Notes under the pieces: model-generated
What the model was told of the DNA's origin: nothing
The model's input: the letters and a program-made list of their open reading frames with translations, nothing else
The model's database searches: none
Translations under genes and position numbers: made by a program
Assembly (NCBI GenBank): GCA_041391965.1
Contig: JAWKMZ010000011.1
Location: 1-41,723, forward strand
DNA: 41,723 nt
DNA from: JAWKMZ01 sp041391965
GTDB lineage: Bacteria; Bacteroidota; Bacteroidia; Flavobacteriales; Flavobacteriaceae
Reading direction: 5' to 3'
Part shown: piece by piece, positions 33,737 through 41,723 of the stretch
Numbering within the stretch: the first letter of the stretch is position 1
Layout: every line of letters starts with the position of its first letter

Positions 33737-35791
33737 CTAATTTTGTAATTTTTTTAAATAGTAATCATAGGTAGCAAATTGTGTGCGTACTTTTGGATTA
33801 TTGTCAATTTTATAGGCATTGTCTTGTGTACTATTTAAAACGCGTGCTTTAACGTTGTCGTTCCAAGCAATTTCATAAACCTCTAAAAGTTCTTGTTTTA
33901 TATCTTGGTCATAAATAGGACAGGTAACTTCTACTCTATTTTCAATATTACGTGTCATCCAATCGGCTGATGAGATATAAACTTTTGGAGCATTGTCATT
34001 ACAAAATATGTATAAACGTGTATGTTCTAAAAATTTATCAACAATACTTATAATTTCAATATTTTCACTCATATCCTTAACTCCTGGAACCAGACAACAA
34101 ATACCTCTAACAATCATTTGTACTTTTACACCTGCTCTACTTGCTTGGTAAAGTTTATCTATCATCATAAAACTGGAAATGCTGTTTAGTTTTAGCTTAA
34201 TAAACGCAGGCTTGCCTTGTTTTACATTTTCAATTTCTTTGTCAATTAGTTTAAAAATCTTAGTTTTTGTGTAATGTGGTGAGGTAATGATGTGTTTGTA
34301 ACTGAATATTTTATAGTTAATTTCAAAAAAGTCGAATACTTTGTTGATGTCTTTCAGAATTTTTTGGTCTGCTGTAAATAGGGTAAAATCTGTATATAAT
34401 TTTGCAGTAGATTCGTTAAAATTACCTGTACTTATAAAGCCATAACGTTTAAGTTTACCATTTTCTTCACGCTCAATCACACACATTTTGCTATGTACTT
34501 TTAGGCCTTTGACTCCAAAAAGTAGGTTAATTCCATCCGATTCCATTTGCTCTGCATAGTCAATATTGGCTTGTTCATCAAAACGTGCTTGCAACTCAAT
34601 AGAAACGGTTACTTTTTTTCCATTTTTGGCAGCATTTATTAAAGAACTTGCCACATGAGATATTTCAGCCAATCTGTAAATAGTGATTTTGATGGTTTTT
34701 ACTTTTGGATCTAAAGCAGCTTCACGCAAAAATTTTACCACATACGAAAAAGTATGATAAGGTGTGTAAAGTAAATAGTCTTTATTAGCAATGGTTTGAA
34801 ATATGCTTTTTTCTAAACTAAGTCCTTTTACTGGTAAGGGTTTTATTTTGTCATATAACAAATCGGTTCTGCCAAGACTCGGAAAATCCATATAATCGCG
34901 TCGGTTGTGGTAACGTCCTCCTGGAATGACACTGTCATTATTGTCTATTTCCATTTTGTCCATAAAATAGGTTAAGGTTTCCTCTTCAATGGTTTTGTCA
35001 TACACAAACCTTACAGGTTCTCCAATTTGACGATGTTTGACACTATCTGATATTTTTTCGATAAAACTTTTGCTTAGATCACTTTCAAAATCTAATTCGC
35101 CATCACGAGTTATCTTAATCATATGTGCACAAATGGACTCGTAATTAAAAATATTAAAAATATCATTCAAACAATAACGCAACAAATCGTCTAACATAAT
35201 AATGTAGTTGGCTTCTCCTTTTTTAGGAAGTACCACAAACCGGTCCATGGTTTTAGGAATTTCAATAAGTGCATATTGCTTTTTATGGTTTGAAAATACC
35301 ATTTTTACAGCCAAATAAGCAGCACTATCTTTTAAGGTTGGTAATTTTACCAAATCATTTAAAACAATGGTTACCAATGCTGGACTTACATTTTGTATAA
35401 AATAATTTTTGATGAAATTATGTTGTGACTCATCAATTTGGGTTTCGTTAATAAAAAAAATATTTTCACTTTCAAGGCTTTTTTGGATGGCATCCAAAAT
35501 TTCTAAACTATCACTTTGTTGTTTAATAACTATTTGTGTAATAATTTCTAAAAGTTCGCTTGCTTTGATACCTCCTAACTCACTGCGTCCTGTTTTTCCT
35601 GCTTCGTCTATACGTTTTACAGTTGCGTAACGCACTTTAAAAAACTCATCAAGATTATTTGAAAATATTCCTAAAAACCGAAGGCGCTCAATAAGCGGAA
35701 CAGACTCATCTTTAGCTTCTTGCAAAACTCGTTCATTAAACTGCAACCAGCTTACCTCTCTATTTATATAACTATTTTTGTCTTTTGTCAT
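33737..35791 (-). CDS. ppk1: Polyphosphate kinase 1
   Basis: This 684-residue enzyme makes polyphosphate from ATP. The N-terminal domain begins SYINREVSWLQFNERVL (residues 7-23). The core has RFDEQANI near 407, the phosphorylated His in KVHSKMCVI near 433 and FISTGNFNE near 452, with the second His in EHTRLYIF near 590. Length is normal for PPK1. It is transcribed with the Ppx/GppA gene downstream; SixA lies 145 bp upstream on the same strand. A candidate -7 box is 30 bp before its start. Confidence 0.96.
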   Translation of the reverse strand: MTKDKNSYINREVSWLQFNERVLQEAKDESVPLIERLRFLGIFSNNLDEFFKVRYATVKRIDEAGKTGRSELGGIKASELLEIITQIVIKQQSDSLEILDAIQKSLESENIFFINETQIDESQHNFIKNYFIQNVSPALVTIVLNDLVKLPTLKDSAAYLAVKMVFSNHKKQYALIEIPKTMDRFVVLPKKGEANYIIMLDDLLRYCLNDIFNIFNYESICAHMIKITRDGELDFESDLSKSFIEKISDSVKHRQIGEPVRFVYDKTIEEETLTYFMDKMEIDNNDSVIPGGRYHNRRDYMDFPSLGRTDLLYDKIKPLPVKGLSLEKSIFQTIANKDYLLYTPYHTFSYVVKFLREAALDPKVKTIKITIYRLAEISHVASSLINAAKNGKKVTVSIELQARFDEQANIDYAEQMESDGINLLFGVKGLKVHSKMCVIEREENGKLKRYGFISTGNFNESTAKLYTDFTLFTADQKILKDINKVFDFFEINYKIFSYKHIITSPHYTKTKIFKLIDKEIENVKQGKPAFIKLKLNSISSFMMIDKLYQASRAGVKVQMIVRGICCLVPGVKDMSENIEIISIVDKFLEHTRLYIFCNDNAPKVYISSADWMTRNIENRVEVTCPIYDQDIKQELLEVYEIAWNDNVKARVLNSTQDNAYKIDNNPKVRTQFATYDYYLKKLQN

Positions 35792-35820
35792 TACTGTTTA
35801 CGTAGTTTTAAACACGTTTA

Positions 35821-35828
35821 CAAATATA
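35821..35828 (-). promoter_or_regulatory. Candidate -7 box upstream of ppk1
   Basis: On the minus strand this reads TATATTTG, 30 bp before the ppk1 ATG. No clear -33 partner was found. No Pho-type operator was recognised. Confidence 0.35.
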
Positions 35829-35935
35829 TTCTATTTATAACTTATTTTTAAATGCAGTAGAAGATATGAATATAAAATGATTTGTAAGAAATTATTCATT
35901 AAGAAGTTCATAAACACTTTATGACGCCTTATTAA

Positions 35936-36424
35936 TCATGTTTTTAAATGTTTTGGAAAAAGAGTTAAAGCATGATGTCCTTTATCGATGTTTTTCCAAA
36001 AACTGGTATCAAAATTAATCATTACCAAACCACAAGTTGGCAAATTATCAATAAAAACATTTCCAAGTAAATTTGAAATTGCTGTAAGTGCATAATTGTG
36101 TCCAAAAATCATAACATTATTTATAGAATCGTCCAAATGCCTAATAAAATCAAGCACTTTCCGACCTTCAAAATCGTATAACTGATTTGAAATTTGAAGG
36201 TTGCATTTTGATATTTGCAAAGTTTCCATAAAAATATTGCAAGTGGTCAATGCTCTATTTGCTGGACTTGAAAAAACGCTATCAGGAATAAAATTTAAAG
36301 TTTTAAATTCATTTGACAGTAAATTCGCATCATTAAAACCTCTATCACTTAAAGGCCTGTCAACGTCTTGTAAACCGTGGCTCCAAGAGGATTTTGCATG
36401 TCTGATTAATACTAATGTTTTCAT
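35936..36424 (-). CDS. sixA: SixA-like histidine phosphatase
   Basis: This 162-residue protein starts MKTLVLIRHAKSSW, with the RHA catalytic signature (Arg8, His9); an ATG at 36445 would add seven residues before the conserved start. DRPLSDRG near 24 and FGHNYAL near 110 supply the other conserved residues of the phosphoglycerate-mutase-like fold. SixA removes phosphate from histidine in phosphorelay or phosphotransferase proteins in E. coli; the substrate here is unknown. It lies upstream of the polyphosphate genes with a 145-bp spacer, so it may or may not be in the same transcript. Confidence 0.9.
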   Translation of the reverse strand: MKTLVLIRHAKSSWSHGLQDVDRPLSDRGFNDANLLSNEFKTLNFIPDSVFSSPANRALTTCNIFMETLQISKCNLQISNQLYDFEGRKVLDFIRHLDDSINNVMIFGHNYALTAISNLLGNVFIDNLPTCGLVMINFDTSFWKNIDKGHHALTLFPKHLKT

Positions 36425-36755
36425 TTTTTTATCGTTTAAATGCAAAATATTTCGATAAAGTGTTGCATATATCCGTTTTATCGATTATTTTCGTCGCTTC
36501 AACATTTATATTTGTTTAACCTATTTGTTATCATTTGTTTTGTTGCTATAAATTAATGTAAATGACCCCAAATCAAAAATATATTAATAAATCCATTCTC
36601 GCATTGTTTAACAGTGCACTTCCCTCTCATTTTTTTCATATAAACAATTATAAGTTTAAGCATCGTATTGTATAAACTTAAATAAAAATACAAAGCTTGT
36701 AGCTATAAAGGTTACAGTTGTACTAAACCATAAGATTAAATAAAATTACAGAATT
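36425..36755. other. 331-bp divergent intergenic region
   Basis: This AT-rich stretch lies between sixA (minus) and the secreted-protein gene (plus) and must hold both promoters. Plus-strand TATATTTG at 36507-36514 and minus-strand TATTTTTG at 36574-36581 fit the -7 consensus, but neither has a good -33 element and both are far from their genes. No ORF, hairpin terminator or RNA gene was recognised. Confidence 0.5.
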
Positions 36756-37280
36756 ATGAACTATAAAGTTAATTCAATGTTTTTAAGCCTATTCATGCTT
36801 TTTATTATTTTCTCAAGCAATGGCTTTGCACAAGATAATAGAATTTACCAATTATCTGATACTGATGGTGTTTCGGCTAACAGTAATTTAACTGCAAGAA
36901 ACGCTTCCAATATTTTAATAGAATATCCTAAAGATTTGCTTTATGGTTTAGCACCATCTATATATATACAAAATAATGCCATTCAGAATGTTGAAGGTGC
37001 TACGGCTCCAACGGTTTTAAAGTTTAAAGATGTACAATCTTTTGGTTTTATATCAACACGCAATGAATTATATAATAAGGTAGAAATGATTACTATCGAT
37101 ATTGAGTCTGTTAATGATTTACAAACACCTTTTGATGTGGATTTAATTCGTGGTTTTAACAACTTAAAATACATTTATTTAAAATGTGAATTTCCTATTA
37201 CTGAATCTCAAATACGTGCTTTTATCCAAAATGCCGATCCTGAAATTAGTATTTTCTATAAAAAAATAAACCGCTCATAA
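36756..37280 (+). CDS. Secreted protein of unknown function
   Basis: I do not recognise this 174-residue protein. Residues 1-25 form a signal peptide ending NGFAQ. The mature part of about 149 residues has no Cys and one long segment (FDVDLIRGFNNLKYIYLKCEFPITESQIRAFI) that looks like a leucine-rich-repeat-type strand and turn; a lone Cys lies in YLKCEF. It precedes the giant adhesin-like gene by 32 bp on the same strand, so it may be its partner. A similar leader-type gene next to large surface proteins would fit, but no function can be assigned. Confidence 0.75.
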   Translation: MNYKVNSMFLSLFMLFIIFSSNGFAQDNRIYQLSDTDGVSANSNLTARNASNILIEYPKDLLYGLAPSIYIQNNAIQNVEGATAPTVLKFKDVQSFGFISTRNELYNKVEMITIDIESVNDLQTPFDVDLIRGFNNLKYIYLKCEFPITESQIRAFIQNADPEISIFYKKINRS

Positions 37281-37312
37281 TTTACCTAATAGCTTAACTA
37301 AAAGTTATAATA

Positions 37313-40300
37313 ATGAAAAACTTATACACCTTTAAAACAAGTAACTTTAGACTCATACTACAATTAGTATTGGGTGTTCTTTTGTCTTTATCAGCTTCTT
37401 ACCATAGTTATAGCCAAGTAAAAGTTGACTTTGACCCGAGGGCTTCAGTGTACACTCCAAACAAAACCATTTATAACGTAAAAGGAGATTTTACCATGAT
37501 AGGTAATACCAACCTAACATTGGTTAATTATGATGATGATGAAAATAATGGTGGTAATGATATGAAATATGTGGATGTTGATAATGATCCTAATACATTA
37601 AACTCATCATCAGCAACATTACAGCTTTCTGAAGAAAATGGTGCAAATCCTGAGTGTTCTAACATTGTTTATGCTGGTTTATATTGGACTGGGAGAGCTG
37701 GTTCAAGTAATACGTTTACAGTAACAAAAAATGTTCCTACTGGTAATACTACAACCCAACAAACTACAAGCAGTGAATCAATCTTTGATAATGATAACAT
37801 ACCTCATACCAATTATAGTTTAGATATATCATCATCTAACGGAACTTATACGTTTACTTTTACCTCCTCAGGGTCTGGAAACAAAGTCGCTTTTATCTAT
37901 AGAACATCTGGTAGCAATAAAACCGTTAAAGTTTCTATTAACGATGGCCCAGAACAAAATGTATCTATGAGTTCTGTAAGTGACTACAACGCTTATTTTA
38001 CGACTCCTTATCAAATATTTTCAGATTCAAATTACACTTTAAAAGTGTCTCGACTACGCTTACAAAATGCAGATAGAGCATATGTTGATATTACTTATAA
38101 TGAAACCGTTCCAGAAACTATTCAGGTAACCAAAACTTACAACAAACACAAAATATCCATTAAAGGACCAAATGCAACAAGTTATACGCAACTAACAGCA
38201 GCCGACAATGAAATTTACTACCCTTCTGGTGTTGATGATAATATGTACTCAGCTTATACAGAAGTAACTGATTATGTAAGAGCTAATGGTTTAGGTAATT
38301 ATTTTGTTGCTGATATAGCCCTAAAAGAAGGAGATCCTGATGGAACTGGCTATTATGGTGGCTGGGGAATGGTTGTGGTTTATGAAAACTCAAAAATGAA
38401 ATGGCGTGATGTGACTGTTTTTGATGGTCATGCCTATGTGGTTTCTACAAACAACAATGCTTATACTATAGATGTTAATGGTTTCAATGCTACACAAAGT
38501 GGCCCTGTTAATGTCAAATTAGGCATGATGGCTGGAGAAGGTGACGTTGCCTTTACTGGTGATAATTTTCAAATTGAAAAAAGAAATAGTGGGACTTATA
38601 GTACTTTAGCACCTACATCAGATTATACAAATAATTTCTTTCATTCAGCCATAGAAACTGGCGGAAACCCAAGAAATCCAATGTTAAAAAACAACACTGG
38701 TATGGATATTAGCATGTTTAATTTAAACAATGCTGATAAATCTCTAATTGATAACAATCAAAATTCAACCTCATTTAGGTATTATACTGATGGAGATACT
38801 TATGCCATTTTTAATGTTACATTTTCAGTAGATGCATACATCCCAGAGTCTGAAGGTCTTTTATCCGTTTCCAATATTGCAGGTAATACGCCAACAGGTG
38901 GTCAATTGGTAGCGCAACCTGGTGACCAGATAGAATATGGCTTAGAAATACGAAATAAAGGGACTGAGGCTATCCAAAATGCAAAATTAGTCATTCCAAT
39001 TCCTTTCACTTCTGAATTTGTTGCTGGCAGTATTACTTATGGTGAATATCATAACTTATTTAATGCAACTGCGCCTTATTATGATGCAAATGAAGGAGCA
39101 ACAGGTGCTATTGTTTGGGATATTGCCTACTTACCACTAAATAGTGCAGACATCAACATGCTGCTTGCAGATATTCATTTTAAATTAAAAACCACTGAAG
39201 ATTGTGCTATATTAGTCAATAATAACTGTGCTCCAAAAATTGTAATTTTAGGCGGAAATATTTCAGGTACTGGTGTGGTTTCTGGAATACATTATAATCT
39301 TCCTTTAATACAAGGATACCAAGAAAATGGTATTTGTCAAGGCGAACCAAACACAGATCCTATTGAAATTGATATAGATTCTGAACAATACATTTTAGAG
39401 CATTGTACAGGTGTATCCATCCAAAGAGATTTCTTTTATTGTAGTTTTGAAGGTAATACTATTCCTGTATCTGAAGTTGAAGCTCAGTTTCCTCCAGGAT
39501 CTCTTTTCTACGATTCGTATCCTGTAACAGCATCAACAATACAATATACCGATTCAAATCCATTTCCTGCCACTTTAGGTGTTAGCACATATTATGCTAT
39601 ACCTCCAGGAAATACGACATGTAACTATATTTTCACTATTGAAGTGAATGCTATTACATCATCACCACAAGTTGATAATGTGAGCTATTGCCTAAATGAA
39701 ACAGCAAGCCCATTAACTGCTCAAACAACAAACCCTAATTATACCTTATTATATTATACAGACAACAATCCTGATACTGTTGGCCAAACATCATTAATTC
39801 CTGATACAAGCGTTGCAGGTGTTTTTACTTACTATGTGGCCGAAGGTCCTACTAATGGATGTGTTAATACAGATAGAACACCAATTACAGTTACTGTTTA
39901 TGATACTCTAACTATTACTCTAAACAATAAAGAAGGAAATTTATGTCCTAACGCTACAGATGGAAGTATTGATATTTCAGTCTCTGGTGGTTCAGGTAGC
40001 TACACTTATGATTGGGATAATAATGGATTGCAAGATCCTGATTCAGACCCTGAAGATTTAACAAATTTAGCTAATGGTACTTACACAGTCATTGTAAGTG
40101 ATGCTAATTCTAATTGTACAGCAACTGCTACATTTAATATTATTACTTTAGACACCACTGCTCCAACAATTACAGCTCCAAACGGAATTACTGTCAATGG
40201 TTGTACAACCAATGATATTACTAATGGAAACTTAACAGCATTAGCTTATAATGAAACTACTACCACCATCAGTGAATCTGAATTTTTAGCTGAAGGAGGA

Positions 40301-41723
40301 ACATTTTCTGAAGACAATGTTGCAAGTATAACCTATAGTGATAGTTCAACAGGAACATGTCCTATAATTGTAACCAGAACATATACAATTACTGATAGCT
40401 GTGGGCAAAATGCACAAAGTTCACAAACTATAACTATTGCTAATACAACTCCTCCAACTATTTCGGCACCTGCAAATACAACTGTTGAATGTAATGAATC
40501 TACTGAGCCTGCTGCTACTGGAACAGCTACTGGAAATGATTCTTGTGGTTCTGTAACCATTACTTATACTGATGCTACCACTGCTGCTTGTGGCAACACA
40601 CAAACAATTACCAGAACTTGGACAGCAACTGACGATTGTGGTAACACCGCATCTGCTGAGCAAACTATTTCTGTGGTGGACACAACAGCACCTTCTATTT
40701 CGGCACCTGCAAATACAACTGTTGAATGTAATGAATCTACTGAGCCTGCTGCTACTGGAACAGCTACTGGAAGTGATTCCTGTGGTTCTGTAACCATTAC
40801 TTATACTGATGCTACCATTGCTGCTTGTGGCAACACACAAACAATTACCAGAACTTGGACAGCAACTGACGATTGTGGTAACACCGCGTCTGCTGAGCAA
40901 ACTATTTCTGTGGTGGATACAACAGCGCCTTCTATTGACGTCCAAGCAACAAATATTTCAGTTGAATGTGATGGACAAGGTAATACTGGAGCTATTGAAG
41001 CTTGGTTAAATTCAAATGGTGGCGCTTCAGCTTCAGATTCGTGTTCAACTAATTTAACATGGACAAATAATTATAATGGAGCTGCTTCTGATTGTACTAA
41101 TTCTATTGAAGTTACTTTCACAGTAACAGATGAATGTGGAAATTCAGCTATAACGACTGCTTCTTACGCTATTCAAGATACAACAGCACCAGAAATTACG
41201 CAAGCATCTAACTTAACTGTGGAATGTGATGGTAATGGAAATTTAACACAATTACAAACATGGTTAGACAATCATGGTGGTGCTACTGCTACTGATGACT
41301 GCTCATCAGTAACATGGTCTAACAACTTTAATGGTCTTACTGATGGCTGTGGCAATACAGGAAATGCTGAAGTTACTTTTACTGCAACTGATGGTTGTGG
41401 TAATACATCAACTACGACAGCTACATTTACAATAATCGATACAAACAGTCCTCCTATCACAAGACCAGCAGATGATATCACTGTGGAATGTGATGGTAAT
41501 GGAAACTTAGCAGAATTACAAGCTTGGTTAGACAATCATGGTGGAGCAACTGCTTTTGATACTTGTTCCGAAATTACTTGGACAAATAACTTTAATGGAC
41601 TAACAACTACATGCGGCAATACAGCCTCAGCTACCGTTTTATTTACCGTGACTGATGAATGTGGTTTAAGTTCTTCCTCTTCAGGAGTATTTACTATAAT
41701 TGATACGACAGCACCTACTTTTA
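37313..41723 (+). CDS. Giant secreted adhesin-like protein with SprB and HYR-like repeats, C-terminus beyond the window
   Basis: An uninterrupted frame runs from the ATG at 37313 to the window edge (1,470 codons, no stop). Residues 1-35 are a signal peptide (ending ASYHSYSQ). An N-terminal region to about 500 follows, then a DUF11-like stretch near 512-570, Ig-like CHU-type modules to about 865, and one SprB repeat at about 871-942 (DGSIDISVSGGSGSYTYDW). After a HYR-like module come two 79-residue HYR-type repeats (1050-1207) and three 87-88-residue repeats with VECDG and WLDNHGGA. The product is probably a type IX-secreted cell-surface protein with a type B sorting signal at the unseen end; that end is inferred. 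Confidence 0.9.
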   Translation, partial: MKNLYTFKTSNFRLILQLVLGVLLSLSASYHSYSQVKVDFDPRASVYTPNKTIYNVKGDFTMIGNTNLTLVNYDDDENNGGNDMKYVDVDNDPNTLNSSSATLQLSEENGANPECSNIVYAGLYWTGRAGSSNTFTVTKNVPTGNTTTQQTTSSESIFDNDNIPHTNYSLDISSSNGTYTFTFTSSGSGNKVAFIYRTSGSNKTVKVSINDGPEQNVSMSSVSDYNAYFTTPYQIFSDSNYTLKVSRLRLQNADRAYVDITYNETVPETIQVTKTYNKHKISIKGPNATSYTQLTAADNEIYYPSGVDDNMYSAYTEVTDYVRANGLGNYFVADIALKEGDPDGTGYYGGWGMVVVYENSKMKWRDVTVFDGHAYVVSTNNNAYTIDVNGFNATQSGPVNVKLGMMAGEGDVAFTGDNFQIEKRNSGTYSTLAPTSDYTNNFFHSAIETGGNPRNPMLKNNTGMDISMFNLNNADKSLIDNNQNSTSFRYYTDGDTYAIFNVTFSVDAYIPESEGLLSVSNIAGNTPTGGQLVAQPGDQIEYGLEIRNKGTEAIQNAKLVIPIPFTSEFVAGSITYGEYHNLFNATAPYYDANEGATGAIVWDIAYLPLNSADINMLLADIHFKLKTTEDCAILVNNNCAPKIVILGGNISGTGVVSGIHYNLPLIQGYQENGICQGEPNTDPIEIDIDSEQYILEHCTGVSIQRDFFYCSFEGNTIPVSEVEAQFPPGSLFYDSYPVTASTIQYTDSNPFPATLGVSTYYAIPPGNTTCNYIFTIEVNAITSSPQVDNVSYCLNETASPLTAQTTNPNYTLLYYTDNNPDTVGQTSLIPDTSVAGVFTYYVAEGPTNGCVNTDRTPITVTVYDTLTITLNNKEGNLCPNATDGSIDISVSGGSGSYTYDWDNNGLQDPDSDPEDLTNLANGTYTVIVSDANSNCTATATFNIITLDTTAPTITAPNGITVNGCTTNDITNGNLTALAYNETTTTISESEFLAEGGTFSEDNVASITYSDSSTGTCPIIVTRTYTITDSCGQNAQSSQTITIANTTPPTISAPANTTVECNESTEPAATGTATGNDSCGSVTITYTDATTAACGNTQTITRTWTATDDCGNTASAEQTISVVDTTAPSISAPANTTVECNESTEPAATGTATGSDSCGSVTITYTDATIAACGNTQTITRTWTATDDCGNTASAEQTISVVDTTAPSIDVQATNISVECDGQGNTGAIEAWLNSNGGASASDSCSTNLTWTNNYNGAASDCTNSIEVTFTVTDECGNSAITTASYAIQDTTAPEITQASNLTVECDGNGNLTQLQTWLDNHGGATATDDCSSVTWSNNFNGLTDGCGNTGNAEVTFTATDGCGNTSTTTATFTIIDTNSPPITRPADDITVECDGNGNLAELQAWLDNHGGATAFDTCSEITWTNNFNGLTTTCGNTASATVLFTVTDECGLSSSSSGVFTIIDTTAPTF
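40460..40933 (+). repeat. Two tandem 237-bp repeats, nearly identical
   Basis: Copy 1 is 40460-40696 and copy 2 is 40697-40933. By eye they differ at about six of 237 positions, most of them silent. Each encodes one 79-residue HYR-type unit (VECNESTEPAATGTATG and so on). They are in frame within the giant adhesin gene and look like a recent duplication. Confidence 0.93.
40925..41710 (+). repeat. Three tandem 261-264-bp repeats in the adhesin gene
   Basis: Units start at 40925, 41186 and 41447. Each encodes about 87 residues with VECDG, WLNSNGGA or WLDNHGGA, a WTNN/WSNN core and a closing IxDTxxP. They are more diverged than the 79-residue pair upstream, and a fourth unit begins at 41711. Confidence 0.88.

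Noticed and set aside
40421..40945. A Ser/Cys-rich minus-strand ORF with internal repeats
   Set aside because: It is the antisense reading of the HYR-type repeats in the giant adhesin gene. Its apparent repeats mirror those of the real gene.
40572..41009. Leucine-rich plus-strand ORFs in another frame
   Set aside because: They are out-of-frame readings of the adhesin repeats (offset by one base from the frame of the ATG at 37313).
40460..41710. Possible CRISPR or satellite array
   Set aside because: The period is 237-264 bp, all units are in one reading frame and encode Cys-bearing modules; there are no spacers.

Overview
The window looks like the chromosome of a low-GC marine or cold-water Flavobacteriaceae bacterium (Bacteroidota). 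Grounds: AT-rich DNA; Bacteroidota promoter boxes (TTTG ... TAnnTTTG); a bacillithiol deacetylase; a KdnB-like enzyme beside KdsB; DUF3822 beside RsmD; and a giant secreted protein with a SprB repeat and HYR-like repeats typical of gliding, type IX-secreting flavobacteria. I see no insertion sequence, prophage or CRISPR array. The genus cannot be fixed from the sequence.

Layout. 1-12,032 (minus strand): a ComM/YifB ATPase cut by the left edge, a YheT-type hydrolase, then a complete reductive pyrimidine catabolism cluster. Read in transcription order it is methylmalonate-semialdehyde dehydrogenase, beta-alanine-type aminotransferase, NCS1 nucleobase transporter, dihydropyrimidinase, beta-ureidopropionase, PreT and PreA. 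These genes can import uracil or thymine, reduce and hydrolyse the ring, transaminate beta-alanine or beta-aminoisobutyrate, and deliver acetyl-CoA or propionyl-CoA. 12,288-16,608 (minus): adenine deaminase directly behind TilS, then PabB. 16,711-18,861 (plus): a DEAD-box helicase and an S1/P1 nuclease. 18,893-19,063: a two-way terminator, tRNA-His and its promoter. 19,082-21,567 (minus): BshB1, a TMEM175-like channel and a trans-sulfuration PLP enzyme. 21,798-24,886 (minus): an acyltransferase, a KdnB-like dehydrogenase, a HAD phosphatase and KdsB, which looks like part of an 8-amino-Kdo lipopolysaccharide pathway. 25,016-26,437 (minus): a RecD2-like helicase.

26,646-28,739 (plus): an unknown membrane protein, DUF3822 and RsmD. 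28,775-29,104 (minus): the RNase P RNA gene, with its own promoter and terminator. 29,295-32,150 (plus): DnaX, a lipoprotein and MiaE. 32,201-36,424 (minus): an outer-membrane barrel, then polyphosphate genes (Ppx, PPK1) and a SixA phosphatase. 36,756-41,723 (plus): a small secreted protein of unknown function and the first 1,470 residues of a giant adhesin-like protein that runs off the right edge. It ends in two nearly identical 79-residue repeats followed by three 87-88-residue repeats.

The points most worth following up are a roughly 100-residue extracytoplasmic loop in the NCS1 transporter, the recent tandem duplication in the giant adhesin, related degenerate repeats in three spacers of the pyrimidine cluster, the partial Kdo8N cluster, and the membrane protein-DUF3822-RsmD trio. 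I found no gene set that I can confidently call an undescribed system.
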